A DNA stretch of 64,000 nucleotides. It comes from Curtobacterium sp. VKM Ac-1393 (lineage in GTDB: Bacteria; Actinomycetota; Actinomycetes; Actinomycetales; Microbacteriaceae). Under the pieces are notes generated by a model. That model had not been told where the DNA came from. It did no database searches and was given only the letters and a program-made list of their open reading frames with translations. The stretch lies in assembly GCF_015350995.1 (NCBI RefSeq), contig NZ_JADKRW010000004.1, positions 1 to 64,000 of the forward strand. Reading direction: 5' to 3'. Below, in pieces: positions 25,622-36,208 of this stretch. Every line of letters begins with the position of its first letter. Within the stretch, counting starts at the first letter, position 1. The position numbers and the translations under genes are program-made.

Positions 25622-26047
25622 ATGACTGATGAGCACCGCACCCCGCGTCCCGAAGACGACGCCGCGCGCCTCGGTCTCGTCGTCGTCGGAGAGGCAGCCG
25701 CGCTGCACTCCGGTGACGAGGCGGCACTGGACGCGAGCGAGCAGAACATCCGCGACACCATCGACGAGATGATCGACGAACCGCTGACCGCCCGCCAGGA
25801 ACAGGTGGTCGAACGGCTGGTCTCGGCCGGCGGGACGCTGACCGCGGGACTCAGCGGTGCGCTCGCCGCACAGGCAGGTCGGAGCGTCGACGAGGTGCTC
25901 GAGGGCGCAGCGCGCAGCGTCGTCTGGCAGCAGCGACTTGCGGACGAGCGTGACGACGCCGGGAACCAGGGCGGCGGCGGTCAGCGCGAGGACGCCGGCG
26001 GCCAGCAGCGCGATCAGCGGGACGAGAACGGGCGCGACGAGGACTGA
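25622..26047 (+). CDS. Hypothetical acidic protein
   Basis: This 141-residue protein has a folded-looking, helix-rich N-terminal region (about residues 15-105, with EQNIRDTIDEMIDEPLTARQEQVVERL) and a low-complexity Gly/Gln/Asp tail (about 106-141). No family recognised. The start is supported by a -10 box seven bases upstream. The low-complexity tail is antisense to a strongly hydrophobic reading frame, so its exact end is less certain than its start. Confidence 0.55.
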   Translation: MTDEHRTPRPEDDAARLGLVVVGEAAALHSGDEAALDASEQNIRDTIDEMIDEPLTARQEQVVERLVSAGGTLTAGLSGALAAQAGRSVDEVLEGAARSVVWQQRLADERDDAGNQGGGGQREDAGGQQRDQRDENGRDED

Positions 26048-26078
26048 TCCTCGCCACGCCCGCTGCGCGTCCGGCGCC

Positions 26079-26162
26079 GTCGTTCTTGACCTTGCGCGAG
26101 CGCTTGCCGGTGATGACGAGTGCCTCGTCCGGGCCGGCGTTCCGGTACACGACCTTGACAAC
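26079..26162 (-). pseudogene. Flotillin-like N-terminal remnant
   Basis: On the minus strand these 28 codons read VVKVVYRNAGPDEALVITGK and continue RSRKVKND. This closely resembles the segment just after the membrane anchor of flotillin/SPFH proteins (YRTAGPDEALIVTG in Bacillus). Neither the membrane helix before it nor the SPFH domain after it is present in frame. It lies in the spacer upstream of hipB and is best read as a decayed fragment. Confidence 0.5.
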
Positions 26163-26210
26163 AGATGCCACGGCCGAACTGACGTGATTCCTGCCTATTG
26201 TCGCGGTTTG

Positions 26211-26228
26211 TGGCAGAATTTCCTGCCA
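26211..26228. promoter_or_regulatory. Probable HipB operator
   Basis: TGGCAG-AATTTC-CTGCCA is a perfect 6-bp inverted repeat covering the Shine-Dalgarno region of hipB. TTCCTGCC also occurs as a direct repeat at about 26188-26195. HipB-type antitoxins bind such repeats to repress their own operon. Confidence 0.5.
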
Positions 26229-26237
26229 GGAGGTCAC

Positions 26238-26534
26238 ATGGTCCAGCGATCGTCACCACGCCGCAGGCAGCAGCTTGCCGCGTTCGGCGAGAACATCCGG
26301 CGATGGCGGTCCGTCAACGCCATGTCCGCCGCGGAGCTGGCAGACCGCGCTGCCGTGACGCGGGAGACGCTGCGGGCGATCGAGAGCGGCACCGGCGGGC
26401 GCATCGACTCCCTCTTCGCCGTCCTCGGAGCACTCGGGATCGCGGACACCGCGATCGAGGCGATCGACCCGTTCCGCAGCGAGACCGCGCGCGCCCGGAT
26501 CGATGACATCCTGCGCGGCGGCGGGTCACTGTGA
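26238..26534 (+). CDS. hipB: HipB-like antitoxin, XRE-family DNA-binding protein
   Basis: This 98-residue protein has a Cro/C1-type helix-turn-helix (about residues 16-70, SAAELADRAAVTRETLRAIESG). It precedes hipA, its stop overlaps the hipA GTG start by three bases, and an inverted repeat covers its ribosome site. HipB antitoxins bind and neutralise HipA kinase and repress the operon. The ATG at 26238 follows CCAGGAGG, a near-perfect Shine-Dalgarno. Confidence 0.88.
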   Translation: MVQRSSPRRRQQLAAFGENIRRWRSVNAMSAAELADRAAVTRETLRAIESGTGGRIDSLFAVLGALGIADTAIEAIDPFRSETARARIDDILRGGGSL

Positions 26535-27790
26535 ACGACGAGACGGTCGAGGTCTGGAGCGGTGAGGCGTCCGGACCCCGCCGCGTCGGGACGCTGCGCC
26601 CGTCGTTCCAGGGACTCCGGACCCTCGCCTCGTCGTCGTTCGAGTACGACCCGGAGTTCCTCCGCGACGGTTGGCAGGTCTCGCCCGATCTCCCGCTCCG
26701 GCCCGGCCGGACGTACACGGCCGACAACCAGACCCTCCCCGGCGCCTTCAGCGACGCCGCACCGGACGACTGGGGGCAGAAGCTGATCCGGGCGGACCAC
26801 GCCCTCCGGCGACAGCACGATACGTCGCTCCCCGCTCGGCTCGGCGAGTTCGACTACCTGCTCGGCGTCGCGGACCACACCAGGATCGGAGCGCTGCGTT
26901 TCCGTGTGGGCGGTTCGTGGTCGCCCTCCGAGACGGGAGTCGCGAACCTGCACGAACTCGATCGGATCCTCGCTGCAGCCGCGCGGTACGAGGACGACGA
27001 GGCAACCGACGAGGACATCGCCTACCTCGGTGACGTCGCGACCTCTCCCGGGGGTGCTCGGCCGAAGGCGAACGTCCGCACCACGCGAGGAACACTGGCG
27101 ATCGCGAAGCTGCCGCACTCGAAGGACGGCCGCTTCGACGTCGAGCGCTGGGAAGCCGTTGCACTGACACTCGCATCGGATGCCGGACTCAGGACACCGG
27201 CGTGGTCACTCGTACCGCCGAGGTCCGGGCGCGCCGTCCTGCTCTCCGAACGCTTCGATCGAGACGCCGCTGGCGACCGGCTCGGGTACATGTCGGCACG
27301 GACCGCCCTCGAGCTCGGAGCGCACGACGACGGGTCACACCTGACCTACGAGGACCTCAGTGACGTCATCGACCATCAGAGCACGGCGCCCGCGGACGAC
27401 CTGCGGGAGATGTTCGGCCGGATCGCGCTCTCGGTCCTCGTCAACAACGTCGACGACCACTGGCGGAACCACGCGTTCCTCCACACACCTGCGGGCTGGC
27501 GGCTCTCGCCGGTCTTCGACGTCAACCCGAGTCGGCAGCGCGGAGTGATCGACTCACGGGCGATCTCGCCGAGCGACGACCCGAGGTCCCGCGACCTGCG
27601 GAACCTGCTCGACATCGCCGGCGCGTTCCGGCTCCGGCGCCCGGACGCGGAGCAGGTGCTCCAGCGTGTGGCGGGCGCCGTCGCGGGATGGGACCGGGTC
27701 GCGGCGGGCGTCGGGATCGCAGCGGACGAGCGCGACGCGATGCGCGTGGCCTTCGACACCCCCCAGCTCGACTGGGCGCTGGGGCTCTAG
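26531..27790 (+). CDS. hipA: HipA-like serine/threonine kinase toxin
   Basis: This 419-residue protein is within the usual HipA length. It has the ATP-loop-like segment SPGGARPKANV (about residues 174-184), the catalytic loop NNVDDHWRNHAFL (about 305-317) with the expected Asp, and the metal-binding SPVFDVNPS (about 327-335). HipA toxins phosphorylate a translation factor such as glutamyl-tRNA synthetase and cause growth arrest; the target here is unknown. The start is GTG at 26531 inside the hipB stop. All key kinase residues are present, so it appears intact. Confidence 0.9.
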   Translation: MNDETVEVWSGEASGPRRVGTLRPSFQGLRTLASSSFEYDPEFLRDGWQVSPDLPLRPGRTYTADNQTLPGAFSDAAPDDWGQKLIRADHALRRQHDTSLPARLGEFDYLLGVADHTRIGALRFRVGGSWSPSETGVANLHELDRILAAAARYEDDEATDEDIAYLGDVATSPGGARPKANVRTTRGTLAIAKLPHSKDGRFDVERWEAVALTLASDAGLRTPAWSLVPPRSGRAVLLSERFDRDAAGDRLGYMSARTALELGAHDDGSHLTYEDLSDVIDHQSTAPADDLREMFGRIALSVLVNNVDDHWRNHAFLHTPAGWRLSPVFDVNPSRQRGVIDSRAISPSDDPRSRDLRNLLDIAGAFRLRRPDAEQVLQRVAGAVAGWDRVAAGVGIAADERDAMRVAFDTPQLDWALGL

Positions 27791-27817
27791 ACCGGAACGG
27801 ACAGGTCGCGTCAGCGC

Positions 27818-28666
27818 CTACGCGCCCGCACGCCACCAGTCGTCGAACGGCGTCGCCGGCACCTGGCGCTTGTGCTCGGTCGCGCGGTACCGCGACTCGA
27901 TCGCCTCGGCGACCTCGAGCGGCACGTCGTGCCCCTGCAGGTAGGCGTCGATCTCGGCGTAGGACAGGCCGAGGTTCGCCTCGTCGGTCTGACCGGGCGT
28001 CTCGTCGAGCAGGTCCGCGGTCGGAGCCTTCTCGTACAGGCGGGCCGGGGCGCCGAGGTACTCGAGGAGCTGGCGGCCCTGGCTCTTCGACAGGCCGGTG
28101 AGTGGCGTGAGGTCGACGCCGCCGTCGCCGTACTTCGTGAAGAAGCCGGTCACGGCCTCGGCCGCGTGGTCCGTGCCGACGACGAGGAGCCCGCGCTGGC
28201 CGGCGACGGCGTACTGGGCGACCATCCGCATCCGGGCCTTGACGTTCCCCTTGACGAAGTCGCTCAGCTCGACGCCCGAGGCAGCGGTGTCCTGCATGAC
28301 CCCGTCGACACCGTGCTCGATGTTGACGGTGATGCCCGGGTCGGCCGCGATGAACTGCAGGGCGAGCTGGGCGTCGTCCTCGTCGGCCTGCACGCGGTAG
28401 GGCATGCGGACGGTGGTGAACTCGGCAGGGTGCCCGTCGGCGCGGAGCGACTCGACCGCGAGCTGGGTCAGACGCCCGGCGAGCGTGGAGTCCTGACCGC
28501 CGCTGATCGCGAGCAGGAACCCCTTCGCGCCGGTCGTGAGCAGGTAGTCGCGGAGGAAGTCGACGCGACGCGCGACCTCGTGCTCCGGCTCGATGGTCGG
28601 CTGGACGTTGAGGTCCGCTGCGATGGCGGCTTGGAGTTCACGCACCACTCCAGTATCCCGCTGCAC
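27818..28666 (-). CDS. nadE: NAD synthetase, ammonia-dependent type
   Basis: This 282-residue N-type ATP pyrophosphatase has the PP-loop [16 protein letters not shown] (about residues 51-66), the [20 protein letters not shown] segment (about 165-184) and a C-terminal [14 protein letters not shown]. It amidates nicotinic acid adenine dinucleotide to NAD with ammonia; no glutaminase domain is attached. The farthest start is a GTG at 28666. A GTG 24 bases further in is equally plausible, so the N-terminus is uncertain by eight residues. Confidence 0.93.
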   Translation of the reverse strand: MQRDTGVVRELQAAIAADLNVQPTIEPEHEVARRVDFLRDYLLTTGAKGFLLAISGGQDSTLAGRLTQLAVESLRADGHPAEFTTVRMPYRVQADEDDAQLALQFIAADPGITVNIEHGVDGVMQDTAASGVELSDFVKGNVKARMRMVAQYAVAGQRGLLVVGTDHAAEAVTGFFTKYGDGGVDLTPLTGLSKSQGRQLLEYLGAPARLYEKAPTADLLDETPGQTDEANLGLSYAEIDAYLQGHDVPLEVAEAIESRYRATEHKRQVPATPFDDWWRAGA

Positions 28667-28684
28667 CGGCCCCGTGCACAGGGT

Positions 28685-28852
28685 TCAGCGGACGGGTTCT
28701 GCCGGCACGGGTCTGATGGTGTTGTCATGGTCGGCGCCGATCGCGCACGTGCAGACGACCCCGAGGGTCTCGTCGCTCTGGGTCAGGCGGAAGCGCTCGA
28801 CGTGCGGGGGTCCGACGTGCCGGTCGAGCGGGTGGGTGTCGTGATCGTGCAC
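28685..28852 (-). CDS. Small hypothetical protein
   Basis: This 55-codon frame starts with GTG. Almost every third position is G or C, as in the real genes nearby, and the product contains VERFRLTQSDETLGVVCTCA with two Cys. The opposite-strand frames lack this bias. The frame stays open a few codons upstream without a better start. No family is recognised. It would lie just upstream of nadE on the same strand. Confidence 0.45.
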   Translation of the reverse strand: MHDHDTHPLDRHVGPPHVERFRLTQSDETLGVVCTCAIGADHDNTIRPVPAEPVR

Positions 28853-28999
28853 GGTGGTGTCCTGATCCTCGAGTGACTCCCGGCACGGGCACCGGGTCCG
28901 ACAGGCGGGTGGTGAGTCCGCTCAGGTGCAATCTACTCGCCCGAACGGCCGCACCAGCACACCCGTCCGGGGGGCATTCGCGAACCCGGCTCGACCGCG

Positions 29000-29031
29000 T
29001 TGACAGTTAGAACTCGAACAGTTAGAGTTCT
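29000..29031 (+). promoter_or_regulatory. marR promoter with overlapping operator
   Basis: TTGACA (29000-29005) and TAGAGT (29023-29028) are 17 bases apart. The -10 box ends seven bases before the ATG, so the transcript is probably leaderless. A perfect 7-bp inverted repeat, AGAACTC-N9-GAGTTCT (29009-29031), covers the spacer and -10 box: a good autorepression site for the MarR protein. Confidence 0.7.
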
Positions 29032-29035
29032 GATC

Positions 29036-29473
29036 ATGCAGGTACCGGATCTCACCACCCCGCTCGAACTCATGCGGTGGATCGGATGGGCACAGCGCAA
29101 GGCAGCCGACGAGTGGGTCCGTGATCGGGACCTCACCCGCGAGCAGAGCTTCGTGCTCGGGTACCTGCAGCAGAACCCCGGTGCGATCCAGCGCGACATC
29201 GCCGAGATCACCCGGACCAGCGCGGCCAGCGTCTCGAGTCTCCTGCAGGGCCTCGAGCGGCGCGGCCTCGTCGAACGACGACCCGACGCCACGAACGGTC
29301 GGACCAAGACGGTGCACGCCACCCCGGCGGGCATCGAGCTCATCGCGGGCTTCACCGACGCGATGGTCGCCCTCGACGACACCCTGCTCGCACCGCTCGA
29401 CACCGACGAACGGGCCACCCTGCAGCGCCTGCTGCAGAAGGTGACCGCCGAGCTCGCACCGCCGACACGGTAG
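29036..29473 (+). CDS. MarR-family regulator
   Basis: This 145-residue winged-helix protein has the recognition region IQRDIAEITRTSAASVSSLL (about residues 52-71) followed by the wing RRPDATNGRTKTVHATPAG (about 82-100). The start at 29036 is fixed by the promoter seven bases upstream. It precedes a MATE exporter by 133 bases on the same strand and probably controls both genes, with derepression by a drug or phenolic ligand as in the family. Confidence 0.9.
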   Translation: MQVPDLTTPLELMRWIGWAQRKAADEWVRDRDLTREQSFVLGYLQQNPGAIQRDIAEITRTSAASVSSLLQGLERRGLVERRPDATNGRTKTVHATPAGIELIAGFTDAMVALDDTLLAPLDTDERATLQRLLQKVTAELAPPTR

Positions 29474-29606
29474 CGCCGCCGACGCGGTAGCGCCGCCCCG
29501 GCACCGACGTCACCAGCGCGCTCGACGCGCCACGGGCCTCCCGGCCCCACCCCCGCACGCGACGACACCTCGTCGCGCCCTCAGCCCTGCCCACGAGGAG
29601 GCAGTC

Positions 29607-31046
29607 ATGACCACCACCACCCCCGAGAACACCGCCGCGGCCACCAACCGCTGGTACCTCTCCGCCGCCCCGATCGCCCGGGCCCTCGTGCACCTGTGTG
29701 TGCCGATGGCCGCTGCGATGGTCGTCAGCGCCCTGTACAACGTCATCAACGCGGGCTTCATCGGATCCCAGCACGACACGTCGCTGCTCGCCGCGATCAC
29801 CTTCGGTACCCCGCTGCTCGGCATCGTGATGGCCGTCGGCGGCGTGTTCGGCGTCGGCGGCAGCGCCCTGATGTCCCGCCTGCTCGGTGCCTCGGAACAC
29901 GACCCCGCCAAGGCGCAGGACATCAAGCACGTCGCCTCGTTCGCGCTGTGGGGAGCCGTCGTCACCGGCGCGGTCCTGGCCGTCGTCGGGCTCGTGTTCC
30001 TGCGCCCCCTCGTCGCCGTGCTCGGCGCCGACGCCGCGGCCGTGCCCGCCACGAGCGAGTACGTCGCCGTGATGCTAGCGTTCGTGCCGGTCCTCGCCTC
30101 GTCGTTCGCGCTCGAGCAGATCGTCCGCTCCGAGGGGGCGGCGCGCCAGGCGATGATCGGCCTGCTCCTGTCGACCATCGGGAACCTGGTGTTCGACGTC
30201 CTCTTCATCCTCGTGCTGCACTGGGGTGTCGGCGGTGCCGCCCTCGCAGTCGGTCTCGCGAACGTCGTGTCCATCGCATACTGGGTGACCTGGCTGCAGC
30301 GGAACAGCGAGAACGTCAGCTTCGCCCCGAAGTGGTTCACGCTCCGCGCCGACATCCTGAAGCCCGTGTTCGGCATCGGCGTCGGCGAGCTGCTGCAGTC
30401 GGCCTTCTTGATCGTCACCACGCTCGTGCTCAACAACCTCGCCGCGGCCTACGGCGACGACCCACTCGCCGCGATGGGCGTCGCGGTCCGCATCGCCCAG
30501 GTGCCCGAGTTCCTGGTGATGGGCGTCACGATCGGCGTGCTGCCGCTGCTGGCCTACGCCTACGGCAAGGGCGACGCCGCACGGCTCCGGGCCGCCCTGC
30601 GGGGCGCCGCGTTCACCGTCGGCGCGATCGTGCTCGTGTTCTCCGGCGCGGTCTTCACGTTCCGCGAGCAGGTCTTCACGATCTTCTCCGGTGACCACTC
30701 GGTGCTCGCGATCGGTCTGACGATCCTGACGGCGCAGCTCGTCGCCGCGATCGTGAACGGGTTCACGGGGTTGCTCACCTCGCTGTTCCAGGCGACCGGC
30801 ATGGTGCTGCCCGCGATGGTGCTGTCGCTGGCGCAGGGCGTGCTGTTCATCCCCATCGTGATCCTCGGCAACCTGTGGTTCGGCCTCGCCGGCATCATCT
30901 GGGCACTCACCGTCACCGAGGTGATCGTGTTCGTCGCCGCGGTGGCGCTGTGGCTGGCGTCGCGCGGGAAGATCGCGCGCGGCCTGGCCGAGGGCAGTGA
31001 GGAGCGGGCGGACGCCGCGCTCGAGGAGACGCCGGCCGCCGCGTAG
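29607..31046 (+). CDS. MATE-family multidrug efflux protein
   Basis: This 479-residue protein has twelve predicted membrane helices. The two homologous halves (starting near ALVHLCVPMAAAMV, about residues 30-43, and KPVFGIGVGELLQSAFLIV, about 252-270) are typical of the DinF/NorM-like MATE exporters. These expel cationic drugs using a sodium or proton gradient. The ATG follows a GAGGAGG ribosome site. Expression is probably governed by the adjacent MarR protein. Confidence 0.92.
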   Translation: MTTTTPENTAAATNRWYLSAAPIARALVHLCVPMAAAMVVSALYNVINAGFIGSQHDTSLLAAITFGTPLLGIVMAVGGVFGVGGSALMSRLLGASEHDPAKAQDIKHVASFALWGAVVTGAVLAVVGLVFLRPLVAVLGADAAAVPATSEYVAVMLAFVPVLASSFALEQIVRSEGAARQAMIGLLLSTIGNLVFDVLFILVLHWGVGGAALAVGLANVVSIAYWVTWLQRNSENVSFAPKWFTLRADILKPVFGIGVGELLQSAFLIVTTLVLNNLAAAYGDDPLAAMGVAVRIAQVPEFLVMGVTIGVLPLLAYAYGKGDAARLRAALRGAAFTVGAIVLVFSGAVFTFREQVFTIFSGDHSVLAIGLTILTAQLVAAIVNGFTGLLTSLFQATGMVLPAMVLSLAQGVLFIPIVILGNLWFGLAGIIWALTVTEVIVFVAAVALWLASRGKIARGLAEGSEERADAALEETPAAA

Positions 31047-31067
31047 CGCGGCGCGCTCGCATGGCGA

Positions 31068-31110
31068 GCAGAAGAGGTCGGGTCCCGTTCCAGGACCTGA
31101 CCTCTCCTGC
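31068..31110. repeat. Family-B hairpin, copy 3 (imperfect)
   Basis: Arms of 18 bases beginning GCAGAAGAGGTCGGGTCC pair with two mismatches across a 7-base loop. It starts 21 bases after the MATE stop codon. It shares its outer GCAGAA and inner GTCGGGTC elements with the hairpins at 31204, 36010 and 37085. Confidence 0.55.
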
Positions 31111-31140
31111 GCACGATGCGGGGGTGAACGCGGCCAGCGT

Positions 31141-31184
31141 CGGACGGGAGGCCCGTGGCGGCCTGGCACCGGGCCTCCCGTCCG
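31141..31184. repeat. Family-A hairpin, perfect copy
   Basis: CGGACGGGAGGCCCG (31141-31155) pairs perfectly over 15 bases with 31170-31184. It lies midway between the convergent MATE and CopC-like genes and may terminate either transcript. Confidence 0.75.
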
Positions 31185-31203
31185 GCGCGTGTCCGGGTCG
31201 CAG

Positions 31204-31246
31204 GCAGGAACGGTCGGGTCGCGGAAGGCGACCCGACACATTCTGC
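31204..31246. repeat. Family-B hairpin, copy 4
   Basis: Two 19-base arms (left GCAGGAACGGTCGGGTCGC) surround a 5-base loop. The inner ten bases pair perfectly and the outer part has mismatches. The 19-5-19 geometry is the same as in the two perfect copies at 36010 and 37085. It lies at the 3' side of the CopC-like gene. Confidence 0.6.
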
Positions 31247-31275
31247 TCATGAAGTGGGGGGGGGCGGGACGCGCG

Positions 31276-31884
31276 CTACGGCCGGCCGCGTCCGCCGCGT
31301 CGGAGGAGGAGCACGACGACGGCAGCAGCGGCGAGGACCGTGCCGGCTGCGAGCGCGACCCAGACGCCCGGGGCGATGCCGGGTGGCGAATCGGGAGCGC
31401 CGTCGGAGGCCCCGGTTGCCGTCGCGGACGACGTCGGGGTGGGGGTGACGGGTGGCGAGCTCGACGGAGTGGTCGACGGGGTCGTCGCCGGAGCCGTTGC
31501 GACCGCGGCCCGGTACTCGAACCCGAACGAGCCGTCGATCGGGTGCCCGTCCGGCGAGACGTACCGCCAGAGCACCGTGTAGGCGCCGTTCTCGAGGTCG
31601 ACGGCCTTGCCCATCGTCATGCCGGACACCGTCACTTCGCCCGTCGACACATCGGTGCCGTCGGCGTCGGTGACCTGGATCCGCAGCCCGGCGTCGAGGC
31701 CGGTGAGCGGCGCCTCGCTGAACGTCAGGTCGACCCGGTCGAGCGGTTCGGTGACGACCGCGCCGTCTGCGGGCGTGCTACCGGTGAGCGCCGAGTGCGC
31801 CATCGCGGGCTGGACCCCGAGGATCGCGAACAACCCGCCGAGGACGATCGCGAGGGAAGCTGCCGTCGTTCGTCCTGTCCGCAT
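31276..31884 (-). CDS. CopC-domain membrane-anchored protein
   Basis: This 202-residue exported protein has a signal peptide ending at about AMA-HSALTGSTP, which leaves the CopC-type N-terminal His. Next come the CopC domain (about residues 30-125, with LTFSEAPL and WRYVSPDGHPIDGSFGF), a Pro/Thr/Ser-rich linker (about 132-165) and a C-terminal membrane helix with an RRGGRGR tail. CopC domains bind Cu(II) outside the cell. A partner CopD is not adjacent. Related proteins (YcnJ/YobA type) serve copper acquisition or resistance. Confidence 0.88.
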   Translation of the reverse strand: MRTGRTTAASLAIVLGGLFAILGVQPAMAHSALTGSTPADGAVVTEPLDRVDLTFSEAPLTGLDAGLRIQVTDADGTDVSTGEVTVSGMTMGKAVDLENGAYTVLWRYVSPDGHPIDGSFGFEYRAAVATAPATTPSTTPSSSPPVTPTPTSSATATGASDGAPDSPPGIAPGVWVALAAGTVLAAAAVVVLLLRRGGRGRP

Positions 31885-31925
31885 GCACAGACTCTACAAG
31901 CCGTAGAGCAGCGGACGGAGCAGCG

Positions 31926-32093
31926 TCAGATCTGTTCGCCGAGGAAGTCGGCGTAGGACGGCTCGCGCCGAACGTCGCCCGTGCTGGTGGAGGCGTGGCC
32001 GGTTCCTTCGAGACGCTCGGCCACGAGGGCTTCGAGGTCCTCGGGCGACCGGAGACCGTGGCGGTGCCAGTCGTGCTGCATTCTGGCGGTCAT
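31926..32093 (-). CDS. Small hypothetical protein
   Basis: This 55-residue frame (MTARMQHDWHRHG...) has a ribosome site (GAAGG nine bases before the ATG), strong G/C third-position bias and a hydrophilic, His-rich N-terminus. No family recognised. It is divergent from the alpha/beta hydrolase at 32307. Confidence 0.5.
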   Translation of the reverse strand: MTARMQHDWHRHGLRSPEDLEALVAERLEGTGHASTSTGDVRREPSYADFLGEQI

Positions 32094-32294
32094 GACGACC
32101 AGCCCTTCGTCGAGATGATGCGCATCTCGGATTCGTCCGGATCGACCCGCTGTGCCAGACCCCACATCTGTGAGGTGCATCGTGACGACGGGTCCCTGAT
32201 GACCGATCCGGTACGCCCACGCTATTGCTTCGGCTGTCCGCGGTCGAGCGCAGTGCGCTTCTCGGCCGACCGCGCGCTGTCGGCCGGCCCGCCG

Positions 32295-32300
32295 TAGCGT
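32295..32300 (+). promoter_or_regulatory. -10 box of the alpha/beta hydrolase (leaderless)
   Basis: TAGCGT ends six bases before the ATG at 32307. Confidence 0.45.
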
Positions 32301-32306
32301 CGAGGC

Positions 32307-33020
32307 ATGGAGATCCTCTTCGTCCACGGCGCCCTCGTCCGCGACGGCGCCTGGTGGTGGCAGCCCACCGCCGACCTGCTGTCCGAGCGCACCGGCATCC
32401 GCAGTCGAGCGGTCGCGCTGCCGTCCTGCGGTGAGTGCCCGTCGGGTCGCCCCGACGGCGGACTCGTCGAGGACGCCGCCGCCCTGCGCAGCGCCCTCGA
32501 CGACAGCGACGGAGCGGTCGTCGTCGGGCACTCGTACGGTGGCACCGTGATCGCCGAGGCCGGGCAGCACGACGCGGTCGCACATCTGCTGTTCGTGTCT
32601 TCGTACCTGCCCGACATCGGTTCCGCGCAGGCCGCGATCATGAGCGACGAGCCCGACCCCGTGTCGATCGGTCCAGCCGGGGACGGTGTCCTCGCCGTCG
32701 CCGGGTACGACGCCGAGTCCTTCGGTGCACGGTTCCTGCAGGATGCTGACCGGGACACACAGCGGGCTGCCTGGGAGCGGGTGACTGAGCAGTCTGCGGG
32801 GGCGTTCGTGACGCCGACGACGGCGGCCGCGTGGCAGGGCGTCGACTCGACCTCCCTCGTCTGCACCGAGGACCGCAGCACCACCGTGGGGCTGCAGCGC
32901 CGGCACGCGGCGCGTGCGACGCGGAGCGTCGACGTGCCGACCGGGCACCACCCGTTCATCACGCGGCCCGACCTGGTCGTCGAGCAGCTGGAACTGCTGC
33001 TCGGAAGTGCCACGGCCTGA
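32307..33020 (+). CDS. Alpha/beta hydrolase
   Basis: This 237-residue protein has an oxyanion-hole segment FVHGALVRDGAWWW (about residues 5-18), the nucleophile elbow VVGHSYGGTV (Ser about 76), and a late His in GHHPFI (about 213-218) that completes the triad. The pattern resembles the EstC/salicylate-esterase-like group of small esterases. The start is supported by a -10 box six bases upstream. The substrate is unknown. The gene is followed by a composite palindromic repeat region. Confidence 0.85.
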   Translation: MEILFVHGALVRDGAWWWQPTADLLSERTGIRSRAVALPSCGECPSGRPDGGLVEDAAALRSALDDSDGAVVVGHSYGGTVIAEAGQHDAVAHLLFVSSYLPDIGSAQAAIMSDEPDPVSIGPAGDGVLAVAGYDAESFGARFLQDADRDTQRAAWERVTEQSAGAFVTPTTAAAWQGVDSTSLVCTEDRSTTVGLQRRHAARATRSVDVPTGHHPFITRPDLVVEQLELLLGSATA

Positions 33021-33036
33021 GTCGGGGCAGGACGAC

Positions 33037-33139
33037 GGACGGGAGGCGCGGTGCCAGCTGGCACCTGGGCCCACGCCGGCCGGTCCCGGGCCGACGCGCC
33101 AGCGGCGGACCGGCCGTGCCCGGTGGGGAGCCTCCCGTC
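33037..33139. repeat. Composite palindrome region with family-A arms
   Basis: GGACGGGAGGC (33037-33047) and GCCTCCCGTC (33130-33139) form the outer arms. Inside lie a perfect 16-base palindrome GGTGCCAGCTGGCACC and a CGGCCGGTCC/GGACCGGCCG pair. The region lies between the convergent alpha/beta hydrolase and argG genes and could fold as a multi-branched terminator. It contains no gene. Confidence 0.6.
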
Positions 33140-33190
33140 AGGATGTTCGCGCGTTCACGGCACGTGACCGGTCGCGTGGTCTCGCTCTGG

Positions 33191-35957
<2,767 letters not shown>

Positions 35958-35964
35958 GCCCGCG

Positions 35965-35970
35965 ACGCTA
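35965..35970 (-). promoter_or_regulatory. -10 box of the epoxide hydrolase (leaderless)
   Basis: On the minus strand TAGCGT ends seven bases before the ATG at 35957. Confidence 0.45.
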
Positions 35971-35996
35971 CTCAGCGCCTCCGACACCTGGACCGC

Positions 35997-36072
35997 AGTC
36001 ACCGAGTGCGCACAAGACGACGGGTCGCCACCCGCGACCCGTCGTCTTGTGCACACTCGACGCCTGCGGCGC
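35997..36072. repeat. Family-B hairpin, copy 1 (perfect 19-bp stem)
   Basis: GCACAAGACGACGGGTCGC (36010-36028) pairs perfectly with 36034-36052 across the loop CACCC. The flanks GTCACCGAGTGC and GCCTGCGGCGC are shared with copy 2 at 37073-37146. It lies between two divergent genes, so it terminates neither of them. Confidence 0.8.
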
Positions 36073-36208
36073 CCGGAGGCGTCGCCGCGCCAGGCCTCGA
36101 GCCCCTCGCCAACCCCACACAGCGACTAGCGCACCGGTGGGGCGTCCCAGTAGTTTCTGGTGCAGCGCGGGAACAGGGTCCGGCGCTGATCGAGTCAGGG
36201 GCCACAGG

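Noticed and set aside
25910-26050. Hydrophobic minus-strand segment as the membrane anchor of a flotillin gene
   Set aside because: It lies after, not before, the flotillin-like motif and in a different frame, and it is antisense to the low-complexity tail of a plus-strand gene with its own promoter.
31204-31250. ATG near 31250 as the start of a gene
   Set aside because: No open frame of protein-like composition follows; the bases are part of a family-B hairpin and a G-tract.
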